Source: Gemmatimonadota bacterium
Lineage (GTDB): Bacteria; Gemmatimonadota; Gemmatimonadetes; Gemmatimonadales; GWC2-71-9
Reading direction: 5' to 3'
Length of the DNA stretch: 11,839 bases
Assembly (NCBI GenBank): GCA_027294815.1
Contig: JAPULP010000002.1
Location: 1 to 11,839 of the forward strand
The stretch's first letter is position 1; the number at the start of each line of letters is the position of its first letter. A program made the translations under genes and the position numbers. Positions 1-6,835 of this stretch are shown in pieces. Under the pieces are notes generated by a model. That model had not been told where the DNA came from. It saw nothing but the letters and a program-made list of their open reading frames with translations, and made no database searches.

Positions 1-683
1 TGCAGGAGGCTGACAAAGTCGTCATGCAAATCCAGGATGAGCTCCAGATGCTGGAGCCGGAGAATGCCAGTTTGGACGAATCTGTCAAGAAACTCGAAGA
101 CGAGTACACTCGGCATCAGGCGAAGCTGGAAGAAGCCAACAGCAAGCGCGACGAGTTGGAGAGCCATCTCGAAACGTATCGTGTGATGCAGGAACGTCGT
201 CGGCAGAAGTTGGAGTGGGTGCGGGGGGCCAAGGAAGCATCGGCCTTGATGGCGGAGATCGATCTGGCCCGAAGCGTGTTGGCCAAAGAGGAAGCGGAGT
301 GGATTCGTTCAGCCGATGAAGTCCAAGAGATCGAATCGGTGGCCGAGGAAGCCACACAGCGCGTCGCGAGCGAGCAGGAGGCGCAGGCGCCACGACGCGA
401 AGAGATCGCGAAGACCCAAGCCGAGTGCGAGGCCCGCCTCGAAGAGGCCCGCGTCAAACGGCAGGAGGCCGCAGACGAAATCAAGAAAACGAAGCGAGCA
501 CTGTTGGTGTTGTACGATCGAATCCTGAGGGGCAGGGCACCCCTGGCCATGTACGAACTCCACGAGAACGCGTGCGGGCACTGTTACACATCCGTGCCGA
601 TGCATCTGCGGCAGCAGATACGACGCGGTAGCACCTTGGCGACGTGCGAGGCATGCGGAGTGTTGATGTTCCTTCCCCAATGA
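1..683 (+). CDS. Coiled-coil protein with C-terminal C4 zinc ribbon (5' partial)
   Basis: The protein matches the widespread bacterial family of about 240 residues with a long coiled-coil hairpin followed by a zinc ribbon (DUF164 / C4-type zinc ribbon family), thought to bind nucleic acid but without a settled function. The reading frame is open from base 3, and the codons before the ATG at 24 read QEADKVV, which fits the family's N-terminal LQ-x-D start. I therefore take the gene as cut by the window edge, missing roughly ten residues, and the ATG at 24 as internal. Most of the protein is a Glu/Lys/Arg/Ala-rich heptad coiled coil. The ribbon is CGHC (codons at 573 and 582) and CEAC (codons at 645 and 654), so all four zinc ligands are present. 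Its TGA stop overlaps the recJ ATG (ATGA), which indicates co-translation. The family is known; the precise role is not. Confidence 0.88.
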   Translation, partial: QEADKVVMQIQDELQMLEPENASLDESVKKLEDEYTRHQAKLEEANSKRDELESHLETYRVMQERRRQKLEWVRGAKEASALMAEIDLARSVLAKEEAEWIRSADEVQEIESVAEEATQRVASEQEAQAPRREEIAKTQAECEARLEEARVKRQEAADEIKKTKRALLVLYDRILRGRAPLAMYELHENACGHCYTSVPMHLRQQIRRGSTLATCEACGVLMFLPQ

Positions 684-2386
684 CCGCGATCGACACCCGT
701 TGGAAGTTCGCTGAACAGCCCGATTCGGTTCTTCGTGGTAGCTTGGCGGATGCTCTACACATTCCGGAAGCACTCGCCGCCCTCCTGATTCAACGAGGCT
801 TCCGATCGGTTGAAGACGCCAAAGGGTTTCTTCGGCCTAACCTCGAATCGTTGAGCGACCCGTACCAATTCAAGGATCTTCCCGAAGCAACGTCGTTGAT
901 CGCACAGGCAGTTCGCGCGGGGAAAACCATCGTCGTCCACGGCGACTACGACGTCGATGGGCAATCGGCCACCGCACTACTCACTCGCGTTCTCAGCGAA
1001 GCCGGTGCCGATGTAAAACCCTTCGTCCCTCACCGAGTGCGAGACGGTTACGACCTCGGCCCGGCCGGGGTTGCGTTTGCCGCGGAGCAGGGAGCGTCGC
1101 TCATCATTACGTGTGACTGCGGGACTACCGCTCACCAAGCCGTGGCCGACGCAAAGGCTCACGGCATGAACGTCGTTGTTACCGATCACCACCTGCCTGG
1201 TGAACTTCCACCCGCCGATGCCGTGATCAATCCCAACCGGCCGGACTGCCCGTCGCACTCGAAGCAGCTGTGCGGTGCAGGGGTCGCGTTCAAATTGGCA
1301 CAGGGGCTCATCCAAGAGCTGGGGCTACCCGACAACATGCCCCTGCATCTCTTGGATCTCGTTGCCCTGGGGACCGTAGCGGACCTCGTCCCATTAACCG
1401 GTGAAAACCGCACCTTGGTGAAGTTCGGACTCAAGATGCTGGCGCACTCGCGGTGGCCGGGCGTCCGCGCGCTCGTGTCCACCGCGGGGCTTGCCGGACG
1501 ACCCATTCGGGCCGGACACGTCGGATTTATTCTGGCGCCCAGACTGAATGCCGTGGGGCGGATCGGCGATGCCAAGGACGGACTTCGGCTGCTTCTCACC
1601 GACGACGAATCCTCGGCACGAGACCAAGCCCGCGCGCTAGAGGCGCTGAACGCACGGCGCCAAGCTATGGATCAGGAGATCCTTCGGGAGGCAGTCGAAG
1701 AAATCGACGAGACCATCGACCTCGATGAAAACTTTGCGCTCGTCCTGGCGAACGAGTCGTGGCATCCCGGGGTCATCGGTATCGTGGCTTCGCGTATCGT
1801 GGAGCGATACGCCCGCCCGACTTTTCTGCTGGCGTTGGATGGGGATGAAGGGAAGGGATCCGGTCGGAGCATTTCGGGATTCGATTTACACAGCGCCCTC
1901 ACCGAATGCTCCGAGTATTTGGTAAAATTTGGCGGTCACCCGATGGCCGCGGGCTTGACGATCAAGCGTGAAGCGATTGAACCGTTCCGCGAAGCCTTTA
2001 ATAGCGTCGCGCGCGACAAGCTGTCCAAGGACGATCTCGTGCGCGTCCAGCGCGTCGATGTCGAAACTCGGGTGGGGCGTCTCGACGCCGACTTGGAGCG
2101 CCTGTTACGACACTTGGAGCCCTGTGGACTCGGAAACCCCGCACCGGTGTTTGCCGTGACAAATGCCAGGGCGGAGCGAACAAGGGAAGTGGGCGAGAAT
2201 CACCTCAAGTTCACTATCCAGGATGACACCGGTCGTCTCGATGCCATTGGATTCGGGTTGGCGGATCGTGTACAATCGGGTTGGTTGGGCGGACCGCTTG
2301 ATGTAGCATTACGACTCGAAGAAAACGAATTTCGCGGGAACGTGACGCTTCAGGCTCGTGTGTTGGCACTCCGTCCAGCGAGCTAA
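680..2386 (+). CDS. recJ: Single-stranded-DNA-specific 5'-3' exonuclease RecJ
   Basis: RecJ degrades single-stranded DNA 5' to 3' in recombinational repair (RecFOR pathway), mismatch repair and base-excision repair, using Mn/Mg ions. The DHH phosphoesterase motifs are in order: DYDVDG (residues 89-94), the Asp of CDCGTT (D146), TDHH (168-171) and GTVADLVP (D235). The DHHA1 domain follows with GSGRSI (393-398) and FGGH (417-420), and an OB-fold segment lies near the C-terminus (around GNPAPVFAV to the end). The length of 568 residues is close to E. coli RecJ (577). I chose the ATG at 680 because it overlaps the previous stop as ATGA; a GTG at 644 is in frame but would add 12 residues inside the neighbour's zinc ribbon. 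No strong Shine-Dalgarno is visible, so translation is probably coupled. The stop overlaps the rsmD start as TAATG. Confidence 0.96.
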   Translation: MTAIDTRWKFAEQPDSVLRGSLADALHIPEALAALLIQRGFRSVEDAKGFLRPNLESLSDPYQFKDLPEATSLIAQAVRAGKTIVVHGDYDVDGQSATALLTRVLSEAGADVKPFVPHRVRDGYDLGPAGVAFAAEQGASLIITCDCGTTAHQAVADAKAHGMNVVVTDHHLPGELPPADAVINPNRPDCPSHSKQLCGAGVAFKLAQGLIQELGLPDNMPLHLLDLVALGTVADLVPLTGENRTLVKFGLKMLAHSRWPGVRALVSTAGLAGRPIRAGHVGFILAPRLNAVGRIGDAKDGLRLLLTDDESSARDQARALEALNARRQAMDQEILREAVEEIDETIDLDENFALVLANESWHPGVIGIVASRIVERYARPTFLLALDGDEGKGSGRSISGFDLHSALTECSEYLVKFGGHPMAAGLTIKREAIEPFREAFNSVARDKLSKDDLVRVQRVDVETRVGRLDADLERLLRHLEPCGLGNPAPVFAVTNARAERTREVGENHLKFTIQDDTGRLDAIGFGLADRVQSGWLGGPLDVALRLEENEFRGNVTLQARVLALRPAS

Positions 2387-2901
2387 TGCGGATCATCGCT
2401 GGAGAGTTTCGGGGGCGCACACTCCGTCCTCCCAGCGATCGTCGTACCAGACCGACCGCGGATCGCGTGCGCGAGGCATGGTTCAACATCTTGGGTGACC
2501 GTCTGTCAGGGGCGACAGTGGTGGATCTCTTTGCGGGTTCGGGGGCGTTGGGCCTGGAGGCGCTTTCACGTGGGGCGTGCTACGTGGATTTTGTCGAGTT
2601 TGGTAAGTCGGCCGTCGCCGCACTCCGCGCCAACGTGACCACTCTCGATGCGGACGAGAGAGTAAGAGTTCACCGCGTCGATGCATTGCGCTTTGTCGAT
2701 CGGCTGGACGAGGGGGCCTTCGACATCGCCTTCGCAGATCCGCCGTACGGCGAAGACCACGGGAGAGAACTCATTCGCATTTTTCAATCGCGACCATTTG
2801 CGGCGGTGCTTGGCGTTGAGCACCGATCCACGGACGACATCGGCGGCGACGATACGCGCCGTTACGGTGACAACTCTATCAGTTTCTGTTACCGACCGTG
2901 A
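2386..2901 (+). CDS. rsmD: 16S rRNA (guanine-966-N2)-methyltransferase RsmD
   Basis: RsmD transfers a methyl group from S-adenosylmethionine to N2 of G966 in 16S rRNA during small-subunit assembly. The N-terminal signature RIIAGEFRGR and RPTADRVREAWFNIL is typical of the family. The SAM-binding loop is DLFAGSG (residues 47-53) followed by LGLEALSRGA. The catalytic motif of amino-methyltransferases is DPPY (118-121). At 171 residues it is slightly shorter than E. coli RsmD (198), mostly at the C-terminus after the DPPY motif. The ATG shares its A with the recJ TAA stop. The stop overlaps the coaD GTG start as GTGA. The rsmD-coaD pairing is a common bacterial gene neighbourhood, which supports both calls. 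Confidence 0.94.
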   Translation: MRIIAGEFRGRTLRPPSDRRTRPTADRVREAWFNILGDRLSGATVVDLFAGSGALGLEALSRGACYVDFVEFGKSAVAALRANVTTLDADERVRVHRVDALRFVDRLDEGAFDIAFADPPYGEDHGRELIRIFQSRPFAAVLGVEHRSTDDIGGDDTRRYGDNSISFCYRP

Positions 2902-3377
2902 GCAAGATCGCGATCTATCCCGGCACCTTTGACCCGCCGACGAAAGGCCACGAAGACTTGATTCGGAGAAGTCTCCATTTCGTCGACCGGCTGATCGTCG
3001 GGATTGCCCAGAGCTCTACGAAGTCGACGTTGTTCCCAGTAGCCCAACGAGTGTCCCTCCTCTCGGAAATCGTTTCGGACGAGGAGCGGGTCACCGTGCA
3101 GACCTTCGACGGGCTGCTCGCAGATTTTGCCGAGAGCGTGGGCGCGCGTCTCGTCGTGCGGGGCCTGCGCGCGGTGAGCGACTTCGAATACGAATTTCAG
3201 ATGGCTCTGATGAATCGCAAGCTCCACAACGGTCTCGAAACCGTGTTCTTGGTTCCAGCACTGCATCTTACGTTCCTCAGTTCCAGCCTGGTCCGCGAAG
3301 TTGCCAGATTGAAGGGCGATGTGTCAGACCTAGTACATCCCATCGTGCAACAGGCGCTGGAGCAAAAGCTCGGATAG
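2898..3377 (+). CDS. coaD: Phosphopantetheine adenylyltransferase CoaD
   Basis: CoaD catalyses the penultimate step of coenzyme A synthesis: 4'-phosphopantetheine plus ATP gives dephospho-CoA plus pyrophosphate. The nucleotidyltransferase signature YPGTFDPPTKGH includes the T-x-G-H motif at residues 15-18, the same numbering as the E. coli enzyme. RGLRAVSDFEYEFQMALMN (substrate-binding region) and FLSSSLVREVA (the conserved S-S-x-VRE motif) follow in the expected order. The length is 159 residues, exactly typical. The start is a GTG whose last two bases are shared with the rsmD TGA. The TAG stop is directly followed by the ATG of pta. Placing CoA synthesis beside a CoA-using enzyme is metabolically tidy, but no joint regulation can be read from the sequence. 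Confidence 0.96.
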   Translation: MSKIAIYPGTFDPPTKGHEDLIRRSLHFVDRLIVGIAQSSTKSTLFPVAQRVSLLSEIVSDEERVTVQTFDGLLADFAESVGARLVVRGLRAVSDFEYEFQMALMNRKLHNGLETVFLVPALHLTFLSSSLVREVARLKGDVSDLVHPIVQQALEQKLG

Positions 3378-4472
3378 ATGTCTTTCCGGCGGGAGTTGCA
3401 TAGCCGGGCCCGCCAGATGCGGCGAACCGTCGTTCTTGCGGAGGGGTGGGACGAGCGTGTTCAACGTGCTGCCCGCCTGATCGAAGACGCCGCCATTGCC
3501 AACACCATCGTACTTCGTCAGGACGACCTCCCTCGCCTCGACGATGTGGCGGATCTTCTCAGAACACGCCGGCCCGAACAAGCACCCGACGATGCGCGTG
3601 CCGCCGAGTTGGCGTCGAATCCAATCGTTCACGCCGTCGGACTCGTTGCCTTGGGCGACGCCGACGCCGCTGTCGGTGGGGTGACTTGTCCCACGGCAGA
3701 TGTCGTGCGGGCGGCCCTTTGGTTGGTGGGGGCGGCCGAAGGCGTAGATACGGTGAGTAGTGCGTTCTATATGTTCTTGCCCGACCCCACGGCCCTGCCC
3801 GATGCAGAGGGGCACAGGGGCACAGGGGCAGGGGAGGCGGGGGGGACAGCTAGAGGCATCAGGAGGCATCAGGAGGCGTCAGGAGCCGTTCCGCCCGTCC
3901 GCCCGTCCGCCCGTCTGCCCGCCGTGGAAGGGTGGGGAAAGGCAGGGGTTTTGACCTTTACGGACGCCGGGGTCGTCCCGGACCCGACGGCTGCCCAGCT
4001 CGCCGAGATCGCGTTGTCCGCCGCTCGTGACCGACGCCGCATCGTTGGGGACGAACCCGTGGTAGCGTTCCTATCGTACTCCACGAAGGGAAGCGCCGCT
4101 GGACCGAGGGTGGCGAAAGTCCGACAAGCAGTCGAACGATTCACCCGGTTGGCGCCCGAAATCGTGTGTGATGGCGAACTGCAGGGAGATGCCGCTTTGA
4201 TACCTGATGTCGCGCGCCAGAAGGCTGTGGATTCGCCGGTTGCCGGTCGGGCGAACGTTTTGGTATTTCCCGACCTTGACAGCGGGAACATTGCATACAA
4301 ACTGGTACAGCGCCTTGCCGGAGCCGTTGCCATCGGGCCCATCATTCAAGGCCTGGCGAAACCGGTGGCGGACCTCTCCCGCGGAGCGTCCGCGGAAGAC
4401 ATCGTCGATGTCGTCGCGGTCACCACGCTGCAAGCGGATCAATTATCGTTCATTCAGCAGGAGGACACATGA
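3378..4472 (+). CDS. pta: Phosphate acetyltransferase (Pta-type) with repeat-derived internal insertion
   Basis: Pta interconverts acetyl-CoA plus phosphate with acetyl phosphate plus CoA, the first step of overflow acetate formation when paired with acetate kinase. The PTA/PTB fold is clear from VVLAEGWDERV near the N-terminus, SYSTKGSA (around T236/K237), CDGELQGDAAL (from about D265), VFPDLDSGNIAYK and GPIIQGLAKPVADLSRG. Those motifs fit acetyl better than butyryl transferases, though substrate cannot be proven from sequence. The protein is 364 residues, while stand-alone Pta such as that of B. subtilis is about 323. The excess is one block, residues 145-185, encoded by short tandem repeats and lying between MFLPDPT and VLTFTDAGVVPDP; it is Gly/Arg/Pro-rich and unlike any part of the family. 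The ATG abuts the coaD stop. No ackA is in the window. The stop overlaps the next ATG as ATGA. Confidence 0.9.
   Translation: MSFRRELHSRARQMRRTVVLAEGWDERVQRAARLIEDAAIANTIVLRQDDLPRLDDVADLLRTRRPEQAPDDARAAELASNPIVHAVGLVALGDADAAVGGVTCPTADVVRAALWLVGAAEGVDTVSSAFYMFLPDPTALPDAEGHRGTGAGEAGGTARGIRRHQEASGAVPPVRPSARLPAVEGWGKAGVLTFTDAGVVPDPTAAQLAEIALSAARDRRRIVGDEPVVAFLSYSTKGSAAGPRVAKVRQAVERFTRLAPEIVCDGELQGDAALIPDVARQKAVDSPVAGRANVLVFPDLDSGNIAYKLVQRLAGAVAIGPIIQGLAKPVADLSRGASAEDIVDVVAVTTLQADQLSFIQQEDT
3808..3932. repeat. Short tandem repeats inserted in frame within pta
   Basis: Three adjoining repeat tracts fill this block. An 8-bp unit GGGGCACA occurs about twice with a partial third copy (from about 3809). 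A 10-bp unit GAGGCATCAG occurs at 3853-3862 and 3863-3872, with a one-base variant GAGGCGTCAG at 3873-3882. An 8-bp unit CCGCCCGT occurs three times at 3891-3914, followed by a degraded copy. The first part is G-rich and the last part C-rich on the + strand. None of the unit lengths is a multiple of three, yet the whole block keeps the pta frame open and adds about 41 codons. Confidence 0.9.
4459..4464 (+). promoter_or_regulatory. Strong ribosome binding site of the STAS gene
   Basis: AGGAGG lies 4 nt before the ATG at 4469, inside the last codons of pta. It is the best Shine-Dalgarno match of the upstream operon, where most other junctions show none. It suggests that the anti-anti-sigma factor is made at a higher or more independent rate than its neighbours. 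Confidence 0.7.
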
Positions 4473-4804
4473 CGTTCACTGTGAGTAACGCCCCCAATGG
4501 CGTGGTAATCGTGTCAGTGGACGGTCAGTTGATTGTTGCGAACCGGAATGAGCTGAAGGACAAGGTCCTCGATGCCTTAGAGTCGAACGAGTCGAAGTTT
4601 GTGCTCGACTTTTCGTCTACGGGCTACATCGATTCGTCCGGACTCGGCGTGCTCGTCTCGGTGTCGAAAAAGATCCGTGAGGCGGGTGGGGATCTGCGCC
4701 TTGCCGGTCTGAACGAGGATCTTCGCATGCTATTCGAACTCACCAAGCTCGATACGTTGTTCAAGATCTGCGATGCGACCGACGAGGCCCTCGATAGTTT
4801 CTGA
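4469..4804 (+). CDS. STAS-domain anti-anti-sigma factor (RsbV/SpoIIAA-like)
   Basis: Single-domain STAS proteins of this type bind an anti-sigma kinase when unphosphorylated and thereby free its target; phosphorylation on a conserved Ser switches them off. The 111-residue protein spans a whole STAS domain and nothing more. The phosphorylation loop YIDSSGLGVLVS contains D55-S56-S57-G58; S57 corresponds to the phosphorylated Ser of SpoIIAA (Ser58). LRLAGLNEDLRMLFELTKLDTLF is the usual C-terminal helix region. The ATG overlaps the pta stop (ATGA) and the cognate kinase starts 1 nt after its stop. With the two genes that follow it forms a partner-switching module. The gene is clearly of the RsbV/SpoIIAA class; which process it controls is not visible. 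Confidence 0.93.
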   Translation: MTFTVSNAPNGVVIVSVDGQLIVANRNELKDKVLDALESNESKFVLDFSSTGYIDSSGLGVLVSVSKKIREAGGDLRLAGLNEDLRMLFELTKLDTLFKICDATDEALDSF

Positions 4805-4805
4805 T

Positions 4806-5279
4806 ATGACGATGGTCCCGCTCCGCCTGTGTGTGAGGCGTTCGGATCCGTCGCATCCGTTGGGAACCGATGACGCGATCTTGATGACTGTCACGGTTCC
4901 GAGTGAACTGGATGTTGTCGAGCACACCGTTGATATCGTGTCGCGGCATTGCCTGGCCTGCGGGCTCTCCCTCAAGGCGGTGCGTTTCAATCTTCGCGTC
5001 GCCCTGTCCGAAGCCTTGGCCAACGCGATCGTCTATGGCAACAGACTCGATCCGGCCAAGAGCGTCCACGTGGCACTTCGAGAGCTCGACCGTGGGGTAG
5101 AGGTGTACGTACAAGACCAAGGCCAGGGCTTCGATCCGAATTGCATTCCCGATCCCACAGGGCCGGATTGCATCGAACGGCCTGCCGGCCGCGGGCTCTT
5201 CCTCATCAAAGAGCTCGTCGATGATCTAGCCTTCAATGAAGAAGGAAACTCCATCTGCATGACGCTGCACCGCGCCTAA
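4806..5279 (+). CDS. Anti-sigma factor / serine kinase, HATPase fold (RsbW/SpoIIAB-like)
   Basis: RsbW-type proteins sequester a sigma factor and phosphorylate their STAS antagonist. The GHKL ATPase boxes are present: the N box ALSEALANAIVYGN (E69, N73), the G1 box DQGQGF (D104-G108) and the G2 box GRGLFLIKEL (128-137). The length from the ATG at 4806 is 157 residues, a standard size. That start is 1 nt after the STAS stop. A second in-frame ATG at 4884 (MTVTVPSELD) begins exactly where the family's first beta strand usually starts, so the true N-terminus could be there; neither has a clear Shine-Dalgarno. It sits between its presumed substrate (STAS) and its presumed antagonist phosphatase. 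Its target could be a sigma factor elsewhere or a non-sigma partner. Confidence 0.9.
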   Translation: MTMVPLRLCVRRSDPSHPLGTDDAILMTVTVPSELDVVEHTVDIVSRHCLACGLSLKAVRFNLRVALSEALANAIVYGNRLDPAKSVHVALRELDRGVEVYVQDQGQGFDPNCIPDPTGPDCIERPAGRGLFLIKELVDDLAFNEEGNSICMTLHRA

Positions 5280-5317
5280 GCCGCCTCGACGCGGCGTTGC
5301 GCGCGCTTAGCTCAGTC

Positions 5318-6835
5318 ATGGGGGCTGCCGTGCGCTTGTGGCGGGCCAGTGATGGTGAACTCCAACTGGTGGCGGGTGAACCCCCCCCCCTCTCGGGCGA
5401 TGCACCCCAACCTCCCGTGCCCACCCAGGACACGACCGACGCTCGAGTGAGCCGGGTGCCAGGCGCTCAGGACTACTACTACCAGTTCGATGGAACCGGG
5501 GACGCCACGACCCTCGGCCCGCTGTTGGCGCACCTGCTCGACAGCGAGCGGGAAACGATGCTGGTCGCTGAAGAGCTGACGCACCGGGATGAAGAGATTC
5601 ACCTCCTCTATACCATCAGTGAAGCACTCGGGCGAACGATCAATCTGCCAGAGGCAGCACAGTTCATCGTACGAGAGGTGAGCGCCGTGGTCGGTGCGAG
5701 ACGTGCGTCGATCCTCGTGCACGACCCGTCGCGCGCCGAGTTGCGTGTCGTGGCCGGTTGGGGGATAGACGTGAGCGACTTTGCGTCCGTGCCGGTCGAT
5801 GATCCGACATCGATCGCCGCGTCGGTGTTTAGGCGGTGCGAAGCCATCCTCGGCGACGCCTCGGGGATGAGCGGTGCAGCCGACGCGAAGGCGGCGGGCC
5901 GGGCTTACCGAGGCGACGCGTACTTGTCGGTCCCCATCGTCTACCCGGATTCGGACGGCACCCAACGACCGGTGGGCGTCATCAATCTCACCGACCGCAT
6001 GGGTCGGGACGCGTTCGAGGACGCCCACGTGAAATTGGTCAACGCGGTGGCGCACCAAATCGGCGCAGCGGTGGAAAACGCACGACTCGTCGCGCTGGAT
6101 CAACAGCAACAAAGGGTACGTCGCGAATTGGAGTTGGCTCATGATCTCCAGCTACGGTTGCTCCCCGCCCCTAGACTGCTCGAAGGCGATGTGGACGTCG
6201 GCGCGAAGTTCAGGCCCGCGGAGAGCGTAGGGGGAGACTTCTACCAGTTTGTGCGGCTTCCGGCATCGCAGGTTGGTGTCATGCTCGGCGACGTGTCATC
6301 CCACGGCTTCTCTGCTGCTTTGATCATGGCGTTGGTGTTGTCGGCCGCGGCCATTCATGCCGTAGCAGCGGAGTCGCCGGAGGTCGCGCTCGAGCGGTTG
6401 CTCGCCTCCGTGAAATCGGAGCTGGCGGAAGCAGAGATGCACGTCGCCCTTTTCTACGGTGTTGCGGATGCCGAGAATGGACGCTTGCGGTACGCGAATG
6501 CCGGGCATCCGCACGCTTTTCGAGTTCCGCAGAGCGGTCCCCCGGAACGACTGGACGCCACGGCGCCGCCGCTGGGATTGGGTGACGTCGACAACCTGGC
6601 CGGTGGTGAGGTCGCGTGGCAGCATGAAAGCGATCTCCTGCTCTTGTTTTCCGATGGCATCACCGAGGCGAGAAACGAGGCCGGTGAGCAATTCGGTGAA
6701 GCACGAGTCATCGACGTCGTCCGTGCAACCAGTGCGCAGCCCGCTCAACAAGTCGTTGCAGCGGTTTTTGCGGAGGTGGATTCTTTCAGCCCCACGCGCA
6801 GCGACGACCAAACCGTGGTGGTACTCAAAGCCTGA
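5318..6835 (+). CDS. GAF-domain SpoIIE-type serine phosphatase (RsbU-like)
   Basis: This PP2C-family phosphatase should dephosphorylate the STAS protein and so activate the module. An N-terminal segment (about residues 1-85), containing the C10-encoded Pro run, is followed by a short helical linker, a GAF domain (about 95-250: FIVREVSAVVGARRASILVHD to VGVINLTDRMG) and a SpoIIE domain. All metal-binding Asp residues are present: GGDFYQF (D307), GDVSSHG (D325), FSDGITEARN (D446) and DDQTVVV (D496/D497); ANAGHPHAF is also conserved. The GAF domain implies that a small ligand or redox signal gates it; no ligand can be named. From ATG 5318 it is 505 residues. A TTG at 5297 in the same frame would add seven residues and gives a fuller leading helix, so the start is uncertain; neither has a Shine-Dalgarno. 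The stop is directly followed by rsmA. Confidence 0.9.
   Translation: MGAAVRLWRASDGELQLVAGEPPPLSGDAPQPPVPTQDTTDARVSRVPGAQDYYYQFDGTGDATTLGPLLAHLLDSERETMLVAEELTHRDEEIHLLYTISEALGRTINLPEAAQFIVREVSAVVGARRASILVHDPSRAELRVVAGWGIDVSDFASVPVDDPTSIAASVFRRCEAILGDASGMSGAADAKAAGRAYRGDAYLSVPIVYPDSDGTQRPVGVINLTDRMGRDAFEDAHVKLVNAVAHQIGAAVENARLVALDQQQQRVRRELELAHDLQLRLLPAPRLLEGDVDVGAKFRPAESVGGDFYQFVRLPASQVGVMLGDVSSHGFSAALIMALVLSAAAIHAVAAESPEVALERLLASVKSELAEAEMHVALFYGVADAENGRLRYANAGHPHAFRVPQSGPPERLDATAPPLGLGDVDNLAGGEVAWQHESDLLLLFSDGITEARNEAGEQFGEARVIDVVRATSAQPAQQVVAAVFAEVDSFSPTRSDDQTVVVLKA
5381..5390. repeat. C10 homopolymer tract inside the phosphatase gene
   Basis: Ten consecutive C bases encode Pro-Pro-Pro and the first base of a Leu codon, about 63 bases into the phosphatase frame. 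Runs of this length are prone to slippage, and gain or loss of one base would shift the frame ahead of both the GAF and the phosphatase domains. Confidence 0.95.

Noticed and set aside
644..679. Upstream GTG 644 as recJ start
   Set aside because: It adds 12 residues without family similarity and extends deep into the previous gene, while ATG 680 forms the ATGA overlap typical of this operon.
3340..3400. Rex operator before pta, expected because acetate genes are common Rex targets
   Set aside because: I searched by eye around the pta start and found no TTGTGA...TCACAA-like palindrome; the only convincing site in the window is at rex itself.
3808..3932. CRISPR array or mobile element in pta
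   Set aside because: Units are 8-10 bp, contiguous and without spacers. No terminal repeats or target duplication are evident, so they are simple tandem repeats.
5312..6142. Antisense open reading frame of 276 codons opposite the phosphatase gene
   Set aside because: It lies wholly within a gene with clear GAF and SpoIIE motifs on the other strand, and its composition (Arg/His-rich) is typical of a shadow frame.
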